Shown here piece after piece: positions 8,855-18,464 of a stretch of 64,000 nucleotides of DNA (position 1 is its first letter; every line of letters starts with the position of its first letter). Where the stretch lies: NCBI RefSeq assembly GCF_014262665.1, contig NZ_CP046883.1:1798001-1862000 (forward strand), read 5' to 3'. Source of the DNA: Corynebacterium anserum. Lineage in GTDB: Bacteria; Actinomycetota; Actinomycetes; Mycobacteriales; Mycobacteriaceae. The notes under the pieces were generated by a model. It saw only the letters and a program-made list of their open reading frames with translations, searched no databases and had not been told where the DNA came from. Made by a program: the position numbers and the translations under genes.

Positions 8855-9031
8855 TTATCCGAATAGGCGACTAAGGAATCCACCGCCCTGAGCGTTTCCT
8901 TTGCCTGTGCCATGGTCTGGGCATTGACACTGTTGATTCGCCGGCACCCCAGCCATTACCTGATCAACGTGCCGGCCGCAGCCAGCCCACCCGGTCTTTT
9001 TACAACGAGGACACGTTACTGGTCGGCACAT
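8855..9031 (-). CDS. 58-aa cysteine-rich zinc-ribbon-like protein
   Basis: A small conserved-looking actinobacterial protein whose sequence begins MCRPVTCPRCKKTGWAGCG. It has CxxC plus further Cys and His (AGCGRHVDQVMAG, QCQCPDH), so metal binding or thiol chemistry is likely. It ends in a glycine-rich segment and a hydrophobic GGFLSRLFG tail. I chose the ATG at 9031 because AAGGAG lies 8 nt upstream and the conserved MCRPVTC begins there; the frame stays open further upstream but runs through the promoter. It is the first gene after the palindromic operator and is followed 15 bp later by the CoA-persulfide reductase, which suggests a role in sulfur or copper handling. The function is unknown to me. 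Confidence 0.75.
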   Translation of the reverse strand: MCRPVTCPRCKKTGWAGCGRHVDQVMAGVPANQQCQCPDHGTGKGNAQGGGFLSRLFG

Positions 9032-9093
9032 CCGCCTACTCCTTGCGCTCAAGCTCCGAAATGTCGAAAAGAATCTTTTATGAATCCCGACAG

Positions 9094-9123
9094 ATAGTAA
9101 ATATACCCCTAGGGGTATGTCAA
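9094..9123 (-). promoter_or_regulatory. Promoter with CsoR/CstR-type palindromic operator in the spacer
   Basis: On the minus strand a perfect -35 TTGACA (9123-9118) and a -10 TACTAT (9099-9094) are separated by 18 bp. The spacer is almost filled by the perfect 16-bp palindrome ATACCCCTAGGGGTAT (9118-9103). CsoR-family repressors (copper-sensing CsoR, persulfide-sensing CstR) bind C/G-tract palindromes of this type. The position would block RNA polymerase directly. The -35 overlaps the imuB stop codon. The downstream reductase-rhodanese makes persulfide sensing the more likely signal. Confidence 0.72.
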
Positions 9124-10874
9124 TAGGTGGCTTCGATCCGCCATATGGATCCGCGACACACCAACAAATAGGCGCTCGGCTCATCAGTACTCACCTGCAG
9201 CCGTGCGTATCTTTTCCCTTGTGACCACCATTCTTCATCCACTGGCCATGGGCCAGCCCATCCCGTTATGCATAGACGTTTATTGCCCCATAGCACGTAT
9301 GCAGGACACTTATTCAACATCCCCCGACCCGTGACATACACAGGCTCATCGCTCTCATCAACAACGAGCAACCGGGCCGCCGGGTGAATAAAAGAGGGAT
9401 TCTGCGCTGTTTTCTCCGCGTTAATGCCCAGCTGCGCCACCGTTGATCTCTCTTCCGTTATTCTTTCCCCTTCTTTCCACTCTTTTCCCTTCTTTTCCCT
9501 CTCCGTGGCAATCCCCCTTGTTCCCATCAGCGCCGGCAATGGATGCAACAGCTCTCCTTCCCAATGAGTTGTAGGTAGACGAGTGACACACATGGGATCC
9601 TGCTCGCCATAAGGAACCGTCATCACACGCCCCACAACTGCGCGACCTCCACGGTGTACTGGCTGTAGAACTTTCTCTACGCCAATGAGGGCTTGCGCCC
9701 GGCCAGCAGCTGCCCGGGCTGCACGAATGCCTTCATCCGCCCCTCCCCACAAGGTGCATTCCACACGCCCGGCGGGGATGGTCTCTACAGGGACGAGCTC
9801 TATGGCGGCAATACCTACGTCCGCGCCGCACCAGTCAGCACCCACCTGCCCCGCAGCTTCGTCATAACCTCGCTGAGCATCATTGGTCCTCAATCGAGTA
9901 ATCCAGCCATCCAGTTGCCATCGCACCCGCTGAGCTGTCTCACTTTCAGTCAGCGGCTCACGGCAGCGCCATACACGTTCAATGACGGTCGGCCCTTCAT
10001 ATCCTGAAGGAGGCGATAAATAAGCGCGCACGGAGAGACGGAGACAAGCATCCCCTGCAGCACAGAGCTTTGAGTGCAGTTGTGCAGCCACCTGACGCGC
10101 GATGAATGCAGCAGTTTCCGTCTGCATGATTGGCTCTTCCATATCGTGACGGACTTCAATGGCAGGTATGCCGCGATGTGGTGCCACCTCTCGTTCCACC
10201 TCGCCACGTGCCACGCGATGCCAACGCACCCCCTCAGCTCCGCAGCGTGCAGCGACGTTAGCGCGGGGCAACGCTGCGAATTGTTTCACCGTGTGTACTC
10301 CCAGTTGTCGCAGAAGCTCCACCAGTTCATATGGTGCACCCAATGCTGATTCACTAGCGAGGACTTCGATCGGCAACTCGGCCACAAAACGGGCACCACC
10401 TCCTGGTTCAACGTTGTACCCAGCGCGAGCGGCCCACACTGCAGTGACAACATCATCAGCAGTACCCGCCAAGCAATCTGCCCCCATGCGTACCGCTGCA
10501 TTCAGCAACAGTTCTACAGCTATATCTTCGCTGCCATAGTATTTAGCCAACGGTGTCATCGGAAGAACGAGCAGCCCCGGACGCAGTGTTTCTATCCCCG
10601 CGGCCACATGGCTCAACGCCGTGAGCACATCCTCATGCACCATTGCCTGCTGTGCAGAATCATCTCCAGAGACTAATAGCTGCGGGCATGCCGCCAATGC
10701 ATGGCGCTGTTTCATCCCCCGCTTCACTCCAGCCCGGCGTGCAGCCACATTGCACGCCAAGATCTTATGTTCGACAATAATCGCAGCTGGCTCCAATACA
10801 TCCCAGCCCTTCGAACGGCCAATGGCATACACGGGCCAATCAGGAAACCAGAGAACAGTCACACGCTGGCTCAT
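9120..10874 (-). CDS. imuB: Mutasome protein ImuB (catalytically inactive Y-family polymerase homologue)
   Basis: 584-aa ImuB-like protein that in mycobacteria bridges ImuA', DnaE2 and the beta clamp during SOS mutagenesis. The N-terminus VLWFPDWPVYAI followed by ILACNVAARRAGVKRGMKQRHA matches ImuB/Y-polymerase folds; FPDW replaces the metal-binding DxD region of active Y-family enzymes, consistent with a non-catalytic adaptor. A helix-hairpin-like segment (LLRQLGVHTVKQFAALPRANVAARCG) sits around residues 187-215. The C-terminal third is charged and less conserved (TEREKKGKEWKEGERITEE). The start overlaps the end of imuA' by 4 nt, indicating an imuA'-imuB operon under the LexA box at 11767. 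dnaE2 is about 6 kb away on the same strand. Confidence 0.9.
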   Translation of the reverse strand: MSQRVTVLWFPDWPVYAIGRSKGWDVLEPAAIIVEHKILACNVAARRAGVKRGMKQRHALAACPQLLVSGDDSAQQAMVHEDVLTALSHVAAGIETLRPGLLVLPMTPLAKYYGSEDIAVELLLNAAVRMGADCLAGTADDVVTAVWAARAGYNVEPGGGARFVAELPIEVLASESALGAPYELVELLRQLGVHTVKQFAALPRANVAARCGAEGVRWHRVARGEVEREVAPHRGIPAIEVRHDMEEPIMQTETAAFIARQVAAQLHSKLCAAGDACLRLSVRAYLSPPSGYEGPTVIERVWRCREPLTESETAQRVRWQLDGWITRLRTNDAQRGYDEAAGQVGADWCGADVGIAAIELVPVETIPAGRVECTLWGGADEGIRAARAAAGRAQALIGVEKVLQPVHRGGRAVVGRVMTVPYGEQDPMCVTRLPTTHWEGELLHPLPALMGTRGIATEREKKGKEWKEGERITEERSTVAQLGINAEKTAQNPSFIHPAARLLVVDESDEPVYVTGRGMLNKCPAYVLWGNKRLCITGWAGPWPVDEEWWSQGKRYARLQVSTDEPSAYLLVCRGSIWRIEATY

Positions 10875-11662
10875 TGCGCAACCTCACGAAGGAGATCACA
10901 AGTAGCGTCGGCCATAAAAGGCCCCATAAAAGAACCAGGCATCGCAGGCGAAGTCTTCCGGTCATCCGCGGTGCGACACACGCTTTTCTGACCTAGCACA
11001 GCATGAAACGCGCACGGAGGTTGCGCATTACCCCATACGCGTCCAGCAATCGACACACCCCGAATACGCCCTAAACCGTACCCCAGCCCTACTACGCCCG
11101 TCATGGAAACGTCGATAGTCAAGCGAGCCCGCGGCCATGTATAACCTGTAACCAGCAAAGCGCACTTACTCTTGCGCAAACGAGCCTCAACGGGACGGGC
11201 ACAAGCTGGCGCGATAGGGGCAGACGGAGCAAACAGAACCATATCGAGTCCCTCTACCAATGTGCCCACCACGGCCAGCGCATGAGGTTCAGGATCCGGA
11301 ACCACAACCATCCGCTCCAGATCACCCCCGGCGGCCTCCACTGCGGCCAAAGCCAGACTCGGATACCCCACCACAGCAACGCATCCACCTTCTCTTGTCA
11401 CTGCAGCCAACATATCCACGTGCGCTGCTGGACAGTCAGCAACCATCGTCACCGCGGAACGCGGAACACCCCCTGCGCTCAACGTAGCCGAAAGCCACTG
11501 CGGACCACTAACAACAGACGGTCCACCCACGAAACTCTCCTTGCCGCAAGGAGTCGTCCGTTGTGCCCCGTCACAAAGAGGCACATGGCCGCCTATCTGA
11601 GACATTTTCACACGCAAGGAGTCGATAGTATGATCGATACTTTTCTGCGCAGAAGCGACCAC
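10871..11662 (-). CDS. imuA': Mutasome protein ImuA' (RecA-fold, divergent)
   Basis: 263-aa protein in the place and strand of ImuA', the partner of ImuB and DnaE2. The weak RecA-like core is visible as SGPQWLSATLSAGGVPRSA, CVAVVGYPSLALAAVEAAG and DLERMVVVPDPEPHALAVV; no intact Walker A is seen, as expected for ImuA'. The GTG start (11662) has AGGAGG 5 nt upstream. The gene overlaps imuB by 4 nt. The N-terminal ~40 residues are not recognisable. Identification rests largely on gene order and the adjacent SOS box, with the RecA-like motifs as support. Confidence 0.8.
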   Translation of the reverse strand: MVASAQKSIDHTIDSLRVKMSQIGGHVPLCDGAQRTTPCGKESFVGGPSVVSGPQWLSATLSAGGVPRSAVTMVADCPAAHVDMLAAVTREGGCVAVVGYPSLALAAVEAAGGDLERMVVVPDPEPHALAVVGTLVEGLDMVLFAPSAPIAPACARPVEARLRKSKCALLVTGYTWPRARLTIDVSMTGVVGLGYGLGRIRGVSIAGRVWGNAQPPCAFHAVLGQKSVCRTADDRKTSPAMPGSFMGPFMADATCDLLREVAQ

Positions 11663-11766
11663 ATAGACCTCCTTCTTCCCGCTTATTTACGGCTTGTTGA
11701 TTGCACTTTGCTCACATTTACTTTTTATTAATCCGCAAGACACCGCGCGCAACAAAAACACATTAT

Positions 11767-11782
11767 TCGAACATTTGTTCGC
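11767..11782. promoter_or_regulatory. LexA (SOS) box upstream of imuA'-imuB
   Basis: TCGAACATTTGTTCGC contains CGAAC-N4-GTTCG, a near-perfect match to the mycobacterial/corynebacterial SOS box. It lies about 105 bp upstream of the imuA' GTG in the 213-bp gap shared with the divergent DUF3017 gene. AT-rich sequence beside it on the minus strand (AATAATG) could hold the -10. It is the stronger of the two LexA boxes in the window. Confidence 0.85.
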
Positions 11783-11875
11783 CTATATTTTATATAGCCT
11801 AGGCCGCTTCATATTCCACGTCAACCCGCAACGAACACACACCTTTACGCACGCACACCTTTACACTGGTGTGTC

Positions 11876-12268
11876 ATGAGCAGACCTGTCCCCATCGTCA
11901 CTGCACCTAAACCTATCCGCGTCCTCGCGGCCATCTTCCTCGGCCTTGCTGTGGGAATCATGGGCATGCCGATCAGCAATGGATTCAAAGTCATCGGCCT
12001 AGTCCTTAGTGTGGCCATCGCGCTCCTCATCACCTTCAACCATCCCTATCGCAAAGAAGTACGCCACGCGGTTGAATCCCGGGGCGGAGAATACAAAACC
12101 AGCGTCTCCCAGGTCATGCCTCTCTTCCCCCTGTGGTTAGCACTCATGCTCATTCCCCTCGCCCCAAGTAACTGGCCGCTGGCCATTTGTGCTTGGCTGA
12201 TCGCCACCGCATTCGCCTGGGCCGTCCACCCCCAGCTTGATGGCACTGCCCATTTACCGAGAAAATAA
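11876..12268 (+). CDS. DUF3017-type small integral membrane protein
   Basis: 130-aa protein with four likely membrane helices: LAAIFLGLAVGIMGMPI, FKVIGLVLSVAIALLITF, VMPLFPLWLALMLIPL and WPLAICAWLIATAFAWAV. A short basic loop (NHPYRKEVRHAVESRGGEYKT) separates the two pairs. It matches my memory of the DUF3017 family and the C. glutamicum membrane protein beside guaA. No Shine-Dalgarno is visible before the ATG, so the message may be leaderless or the start may differ. It converges on guaA, with a hairpin between them. Function unknown. Confidence 0.75.
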   Translation: MSRPVPIVTAPKPIRVLAAIFLGLAVGIMGMPISNGFKVIGLVLSVAIALLITFNHPYRKEVRHAVESRGGEYKTSVSQVMPLFPLWLALMLIPLAPSNWPLAICAWLIATAFAWAVHPQLDGTAHLPRK

Positions 12269-12282
12269 AGCAAAATAAAACA

Positions 12283-12337
12283 AAACGCCGCCCATTTCGA
12301 TGGTTGTACACAACTCATCCAACGTAGGGCGGCGTTT
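12283..12337. terminator. Bidirectional hairpin between DUF3017 gene and guaA
   Basis: The arms AAACGCCGCCC (12283-12293) and GGGCGGCGTTT (12327-12337) are perfectly complementary, and the loop contains a second inverted repeat (GATGGTTGT / ACAACTCATC with one bulge). An A-rich tract precedes the left arm, giving a T-rich tail on the minus strand, and TTTAT follows the right arm. It suits termination of both convergent genes, although it lies about 125 bp past the guaA stop. Confidence 0.75.
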
Positions 12338-12462
12338 ATCTTCGCAGAGAACTTCGACCCTGCGTAACGTCCATTGAGCTCGGCTCAGCATCCGCTGACA
12401 CAGCATCCGCTCAGCCCAGCACAGCAATCACTCGCGAGATAAATCGGGAAAGACTATCGTGT

Positions 12463-14073
12463 CTACTCCCATTCGATAGTTCCCGGTGGTTTAGAAGTGA
12501 CATCTAAGACCACGCGGTTCACATCTTCCACCTCATTCGTAATACGCGTGGAAATGATCTCCAAAGTCTCATAAGGAATACGAGTCCAGTCTGCCGTCAT
12601 GGCATCCTCACTGGACACTGGACGAAGCACAATTGGGTGACCGTAGGTGCGCCCATCTCCCTGCACACCCACAGATCGCACATCAGCTAAGAGGACGACC
12701 GGGCACTGCCAAATAGTGTTATCCAAACCAGCTGCGGTGAGCTCCTCACGGGCAATAGCGTCAGCCCGACGCAACGTAGTCAACCGTTCCTCAGTGACCT
12801 CACCGATGATACGAATACCCAAACCAGGACCTGGGAATGGCTGACGGGCAACAATGACCTCGGGCAACCCTAACTCGCGGCCCACAGCGCGAACTTCATC
12901 TTTGAACAGCAGACGCAGCGGCTCAACCAGCTTGAACTCTACGTCGTCAGGCAGTCCTCCCACATTGTGGTGGGATTTAATGTTCGCGGTACCGGAACCG
13001 CCGCCGGATTCCACCACATCTGGGTAGAGGGTGCCCTGAACCAGGAAGTCCACGGAAGCCCCTTCGGGAGCGCTCTCCAGCACGCCGGCTACAGCTCGCT
13101 CAAAGGAGCGGATAAATTCAGCACCGATAGCCTTACGCTTCGCTTCCGGTTCAGTTACTCCGGACAAGTTGTTAAGAAACGCCTCGCGCTCATCCACTGT
13201 CACAAGTTTTGCGCCGGTAGCGGCCACAAAGTCACGCTCAACTTGCTCACGCTCTCCTTCACGCAGTAGGCCGTGGTCAACAAATACACAAGTCAGGCGA
13301 TCCCCAATAGCCCGCTGCACTAAAGCAGCGGCAACAGCGGAATCCACCCCGCCGGACAGACCGCATATGGCGCGTCCCTCAGGGCCAACCTGCTCACGCA
13401 CGCGCTCAATAAGCTGTTCTGCAATGTTACCGGCGGTCCAGGTCGGCTCCAGACCGGCGGTTTCAATGAGGAACCGACGCAGTACTTCCTGGCCATGGGG
13501 AGAATGAAGAACCTCGGGGTGGTACTGCACTCCCGCCATACGCTTGGCTGGGCATTCAAAGGCAGCGACTGGCGCGCCTTCAGAGGTGGCGGTGACGGTG
13601 AACCCCTCAGGAGCTTCAGAGACGGCGTCTCCATGACTCATCCACACTTGGTGTGTCTCAGCCAGGCCATCATGTAAGTCACCGCCGAGCACAGTCATCT
13701 GAGTACGGCCGTACTCGCGGCGACCGGTTTTGGATACTGTGCCGCCGAGGGCATTGGTCATCGCCTGGAAGCCATAGCAAATGCCGAAGACTGGTACTCC
13801 GAGCTCGAGCAAACCATCATGCAATGTCGGAGCCTCATCCGCATACACGGAAGAAGGGCCACCGGAGAGGATCAATGCAGCGGGGTTCTTCGCCGCAACC
13901 TCCTCCACCGGCATGGTGTGCGGTACCACCTCGGAGTACAGGTTGGCCTCACGCACGCGTCGAGCAATAAGCTGAGCATATTGGGCACCGAAGTCCACAA
14001 CCAGGACCGGGCGCGGGGACTGTGTGTTGTCTGTTTGTGTCACGGGTACAAAGCTTACCCGCTGCACAGACAC
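12463..14073 (-). CDS. guaA: GMP synthase (glutamine-hydrolysing)
   Basis: Converts XMP to GMP using glutamine and ATP, the last step of GMP synthesis; 536 aa. The N-terminal class I amidotransferase has [20 protein letters not shown] near residue 24, the catalytic Cys in [11 protein letters not shown] near 96, and the His-Glu pair in [11 protein letters not shown] near 183. The ATP pyrophosphatase P-loop [18 protein letters not shown] is near residue 235, and the C-terminal dimerisation domain ends PPGTIEWE. The annotated start is GTG (MSVQRVSF); another GTG ten codons later ([10 protein letters not shown]) is equally possible because neither has a clear Shine-Dalgarno. It lies downstream of guaB3 on the same strand after a 113-bp gap. 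Confidence 0.96.
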   Translation of the reverse strand: MSVQRVSFVPVTQTDNTQSPRPVLVVDFGAQYAQLIARRVREANLYSEVVPHTMPVEEVAAKNPAALILSGGPSSVYADEAPTLHDGLLELGVPVFGICYGFQAMTNALGGTVSKTGRREYGRTQMTVLGGDLHDGLAETHQVWMSHGDAVSEAPEGFTVTATSEGAPVAAFECPAKRMAGVQYHPEVLHSPHGQEVLRRFLIETAGLEPTWTAGNIAEQLIERVREQVGPEGRAICGLSGGVDSAVAAALVQRAIGDRLTCVFVDHGLLREGEREQVERDFVAATGAKLVTVDEREAFLNNLSGVTEPEAKRKAIGAEFIRSFERAVAGVLESAPEGASVDFLVQGTLYPDVVESGGGSGTANIKSHHNVGGLPDDVEFKLVEPLRLLFKDEVRAVGRELGLPEVIVARQPFPGPGLGIRIIGEVTEERLTTLRRADAIAREELTAAGLDNTIWQCPVVLLADVRSVGVQGDGRTYGHPIVLRPVSSEDAMTADWTRIPYETLEIISTRITNEVEDVNRVVLDVTSKPPGTIEWE

Positions 14074-14186
14074 CGTCCTAGACCGGTCTCGTGCTTATGC
14101 TTTCCTCCCCTGGCTTGTGCTGTTCTCCCCCGTCGACTTATGCGCTTCCGCGGGAGAAATGCCTCGGTGATTGACGTCACGAGTCC

Positions 14187-15341
14187 TTAGCGAACAACCA
14201 GATCAACCTTCTGGAAGCTTTTCACATCCGTGTAACCGCACTTGGCCATGGAGCGGCGCAGGCTACCCACGATGTTTTCCTCACCATAGGGGTTAGAGGT
14301 TGGACCAAACAGTAGTTCCTTAAGTGGAAGAGTGCCGTTGCCTCCGGTAAAGACGACGTCTCCACGCGGTGCTTGAGGATGAGCCGCGGTGGATGGCCAG
14401 TACCATTCTGGAGCACCAGCAGACTCTGCGATGGACAGTGGGGCGCCCAAAGCGACAGCATCGGCGCCACAAGCGATGGCCTTGGCCACTTGGCCAGAGG
14501 TCATCAGGGAAGAATCGGCAATAACGTGCACATAACGGCCACCGGTCTCATCCAGGTAATCACGGCGCGCAGCAGCGGCATCAGCGATCGCCGTGGCCAT
14601 TGGCACGTCAATGCCCAAGGACTCGGTGTTTGTGGTGTCTCCAGAGCCAACAATCACGCCGGCAGCGCCGGTACGCATCATATGAAGAGCTGTGGTATAA
14701 TCCACCACACCACCTGCAATGACTGGAACGTCCAAAGAACCAATGAATTCCTTGAGGTTCAGCGGTTCCCCATCGCGGTGAACGTGCTCCGCTGAGACGA
14801 GCGTGCCCTGGATAACCAACATATCCAGGCCAGATTTGATAATAACCGGGGCTAGTTCTGCAGCCTTTTGCGGGGACACTCGGACGGCGAAGCGGATACC
14901 AGAGGCACGCACTTCACCCAGGCGTTCGAGGAGGAGATCCTGATCCAATGGCTGGGCATGAAGCTTCTGCAAAACCTTGTTCGCTACTCCCGCTTTCCAA
15001 CCCCACTGTCCGTCTTCCGCTGCACCGAACATGTTGTCACGGGCCGCATTAGCTACATCGCGCAGGGCGGCGTCGAGGTCAGAGGCACGGCCCCATAGTC
15101 CTTCCGCGTTGATCACAGGCAGGCCGCCTAGCTTGCCGAATTCGATGGCAAACTCGGGGGTTACCACGGAGTCAGTCGGGTGAGCCATGACTGGGAAATC
15201 AAAAGTGTAGGCATCTATGCGCCACGTGGTATCCACATCATGGGAACTGCGAGTACGACGAGATGGAACGATGTCCACCTGATCCAAACCGTACACGCGC
15301 CGTGCGACTCGGCCACGTCCAATATCAACGTATTCCTGCAT
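14187..15341 (-). CDS. guaB3: GuaB3-type IMP dehydrogenase-related protein
   Basis: 384-aa (beta/alpha)8 barrel protein of the GuaB3 family, beside true IMP dehydrogenase as in other Mycobacteriales. It starts MQEYVDIGRGRVARRVYGLDQVDIVPSRRT. CBS domains are absent. In the catalytic loop, where IMPDH has GPGSICTT, it reads GVIVGSGDTTNTESLGIDV, so the cysteine nucleophile is missing at this place. Further barrel motifs are VIAGGVVDYTTALHMMRTGA and ACGADAVALGAPL. Family members have been linked to GMP reductase-like activity in some bacteria; here the role is open. It is 12 bp downstream of guaB2 and probably co-transcribed. Confidence 0.9.
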   Translation of the reverse strand: MQEYVDIGRGRVARRVYGLDQVDIVPSRRTRSSHDVDTTWRIDAYTFDFPVMAHPTDSVVTPEFAIEFGKLGGLPVINAEGLWGRASDLDAALRDVANAARDNMFGAAEDGQWGWKAGVANKVLQKLHAQPLDQDLLLERLGEVRASGIRFAVRVSPQKAAELAPVIIKSGLDMLVIQGTLVSAEHVHRDGEPLNLKEFIGSLDVPVIAGGVVDYTTALHMMRTGAAGVIVGSGDTTNTESLGIDVPMATAIADAAAARRDYLDETGGRYVHVIADSSLMTSGQVAKAIACGADAVALGAPLSIAESAGAPEWYWPSTAAHPQAPRGDVVFTGGNGTLPLKELLFGPTSNPYGEENIVGSLRRSMAKCGYTDVKSFQKVDLVVR

Positions 15342-15353
15342 CTGTCTTTTCTC

Positions 15354-16955
<1,602 letters not shown>

Positions 16956-16986
16956 TTATCCTCCCTGGGGTCAGCAGCAAGGTAAT

Positions 16987-17406
16987 ATGTGTGCTGTGAA
17001 TTACGGGAATCATGATCTGCCGCCGGATCCGTTTGCTGATGATCCCAACGATCCGGCGTCGTTTTTGGAACCAGAGGAGGAATTCCCACTACTGTCCGAT
17101 GAAGAGCTTTTGGATCTCAAATCGGATTTAGCGAATGTGAAGGATTTCCGCCGCCTCCTGGAGCCACGAGGGATTCGCGGTATTTCGATGTTGTGTAATG
17201 ATTGCGATGAGGTTCACTACTACGACTGGGACATCATCGAGTCCAACATCGCTATGTTGATCAATCACCAGATCGTGCCCGTTCATGAACCCGGAGCTAA
17301 ACCCAATCCGGACGAATACGTCACATGGGATTATTGCTTAGGCTATGCAGATGCGATGGACTATGCCTTCAATGGAGCGCGGCCACGCTTTCTTTGGGAT
17401 CGGTGA
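16987..17406 (+). CDS. DUF5319-family acidic protein (Rv3412-like)
   Basis: 139-aa acidic protein starting MCAVNYGNHDLPPDPFADDP. It contains ISMLCNDCDEVHYYDWDI with a CxxC pair and DYCLGYADAMDYAFNGARP at the C-terminus. Position (between guaB2 and rsdA, divergent from guaB2) and sequence match the conserved actinobacterial family of M. tuberculosis Rv3412. The open frame runs a further 309 bp upstream into guaB2, but the ATG at 16987 fits the family's usual N-terminus. No membrane segment or signal is seen. Function unknown; the CxxC and aromatic-acidic middle suggest a small metal-binding or regulatory protein. Confidence 0.8.
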   Translation: MCAVNYGNHDLPPDPFADDPNDPASFLEPEEEFPLLSDEELLDLKSDLANVKDFRRLLEPRGIRGISMLCNDCDEVHYYDWDIIESNIAMLINHQIVPVHEPGAKPNPDEYVTWDYCLGYADAMDYAFNGARPRFLWDR

Positions 17407-17591
17407 GCCCAACCCAATCTCCTTCGGCGCTTGTCGTTACCCCATCGCTTCTCAGGCGGCACATCATCACCAGCGCGGCCACTGTCACCAGCGCGGCTTA
17501 GCACCCCGAGTGATAAGTGACATCCACGCCCATTCCCGCACCCGCTCCATGCTCGGCGGAATCCCAGCAGACCCCTGTCGCGCCGCTCTGG

Positions 17592-18464
17592 CTAACGAGT
17601 ATCGGTGATGCTGAGCATTTCTCTATTACGCGCGCCGGGCATCACTACAGTGTTGACCTTTGGAGAATCAATCTCCGGTGGAGAGGTTTTCGTTGGAGAG
17701 GTCTCCACCCCACCAACTGCTGGTTCCTCAATTACACGCACATTTCCACCGGTAACCGGAACGTCGCTGACGGTAGGTTGCTCGGTCGGAACCGCAGTGT
17801 CTGTCGGTTGCTGAGCTGTGTCAGACGGAATTGGCGCAGCCTCGCCGGTGGTTGATTCCAATGGAGTTGTCGCCTCTGTTGGCTGAGGAGTCTCAGACTC
17901 CGACTCCGCGGGGCGTTCACTTTCCTCAAGCGCACCTCCTGGCTTGGTGCTCGTGCTGTCACCTGTGGTCGACGTTTTCGAGCTGCCACGCTGCGACTCA
18001 CTCGAACCAGTCTGATCGTTCTCAGTATGCACGGTGACGTTTTTGTTCGGCAGCGGCAACGGGATACTGCCCTTATACGCGGCATAGCCGAGGCCACCGA
18101 CGGCTAAAGCTGCTGCAACACCGCTAGCGATAAGCATTGTGGTGATGGAGACTCCGCCTGCGGCAACAGAGTTGCGGCCGAACTTGAGGTAGCGTCGCGG
18201 CACGAGTGTGGTTATGCTGGCGCCTCTTGCCTGGGTCGCTGGAGTGGCGGTATCACTCGATCCATCCTGTTCAAGCAGATCAGCGAGTACCGGCGGTTCT
18301 GGCATATTCGCATCTGCTTCAGCGCGGGCAGAAGACAACAGAGCATAGAGTGGATGAGCTTCGCTATCAACGTACTCACCCCGCCCAATCGCGTCTAGAA
18401 CGCGATCCTCCGCCAGCAGTTCGGAAAAGTCTCCGAAATCCTGGGAGCTGTTGCTCTTAGTCAT
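17592..18464 (-). CDS. rsdA: Anti-sigma-D factor RsdA
   Basis: 290-aa single-pass membrane anti-sigma factor that should hold SigD inactive. The N-terminal cytoplasmic part (GDFSELLAEDRVLDAIGRGE, then HPLYALLSSARAEAD) resembles the RsdA sigma-binding region. A membrane helix covers about residues 104-125 (TTMLIASGVAAALAVGGLGYA). The external part is a long Ser/Thr/Pro/Glu-rich low-complexity tail (for example RPAESESETPQPTEATTP) ending NREMLSITDTR. The start overlaps the end of sigD by 8 nt, the usual sigma/anti-sigma coupling. Gene order matches M. tuberculosis Rv3413c-Rv3414c. Regulated proteolysis of RsdA is known in M. tuberculosis; nothing here shows its details. Confidence 0.88.
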   Translation of the reverse strand: MTKSNSSQDFGDFSELLAEDRVLDAIGRGEYVDSEAHPLYALLSSARAEADANMPEPPVLADLLEQDGSSDTATPATQARGASITTLVPRRYLKFGRNSVAAGGVSITTMLIASGVAAALAVGGLGYAAYKGSIPLPLPNKNVTVHTENDQTGSSESQRGSSKTSTTGDSTSTKPGGALEESERPAESESETPQPTEATTPLESTTGEAAPIPSDTAQQPTDTAVPTEQPTVSDVPVTGGNVRVIEEPAVGGVETSPTKTSPPEIDSPKVNTVVMPGARNREMLSITDTR

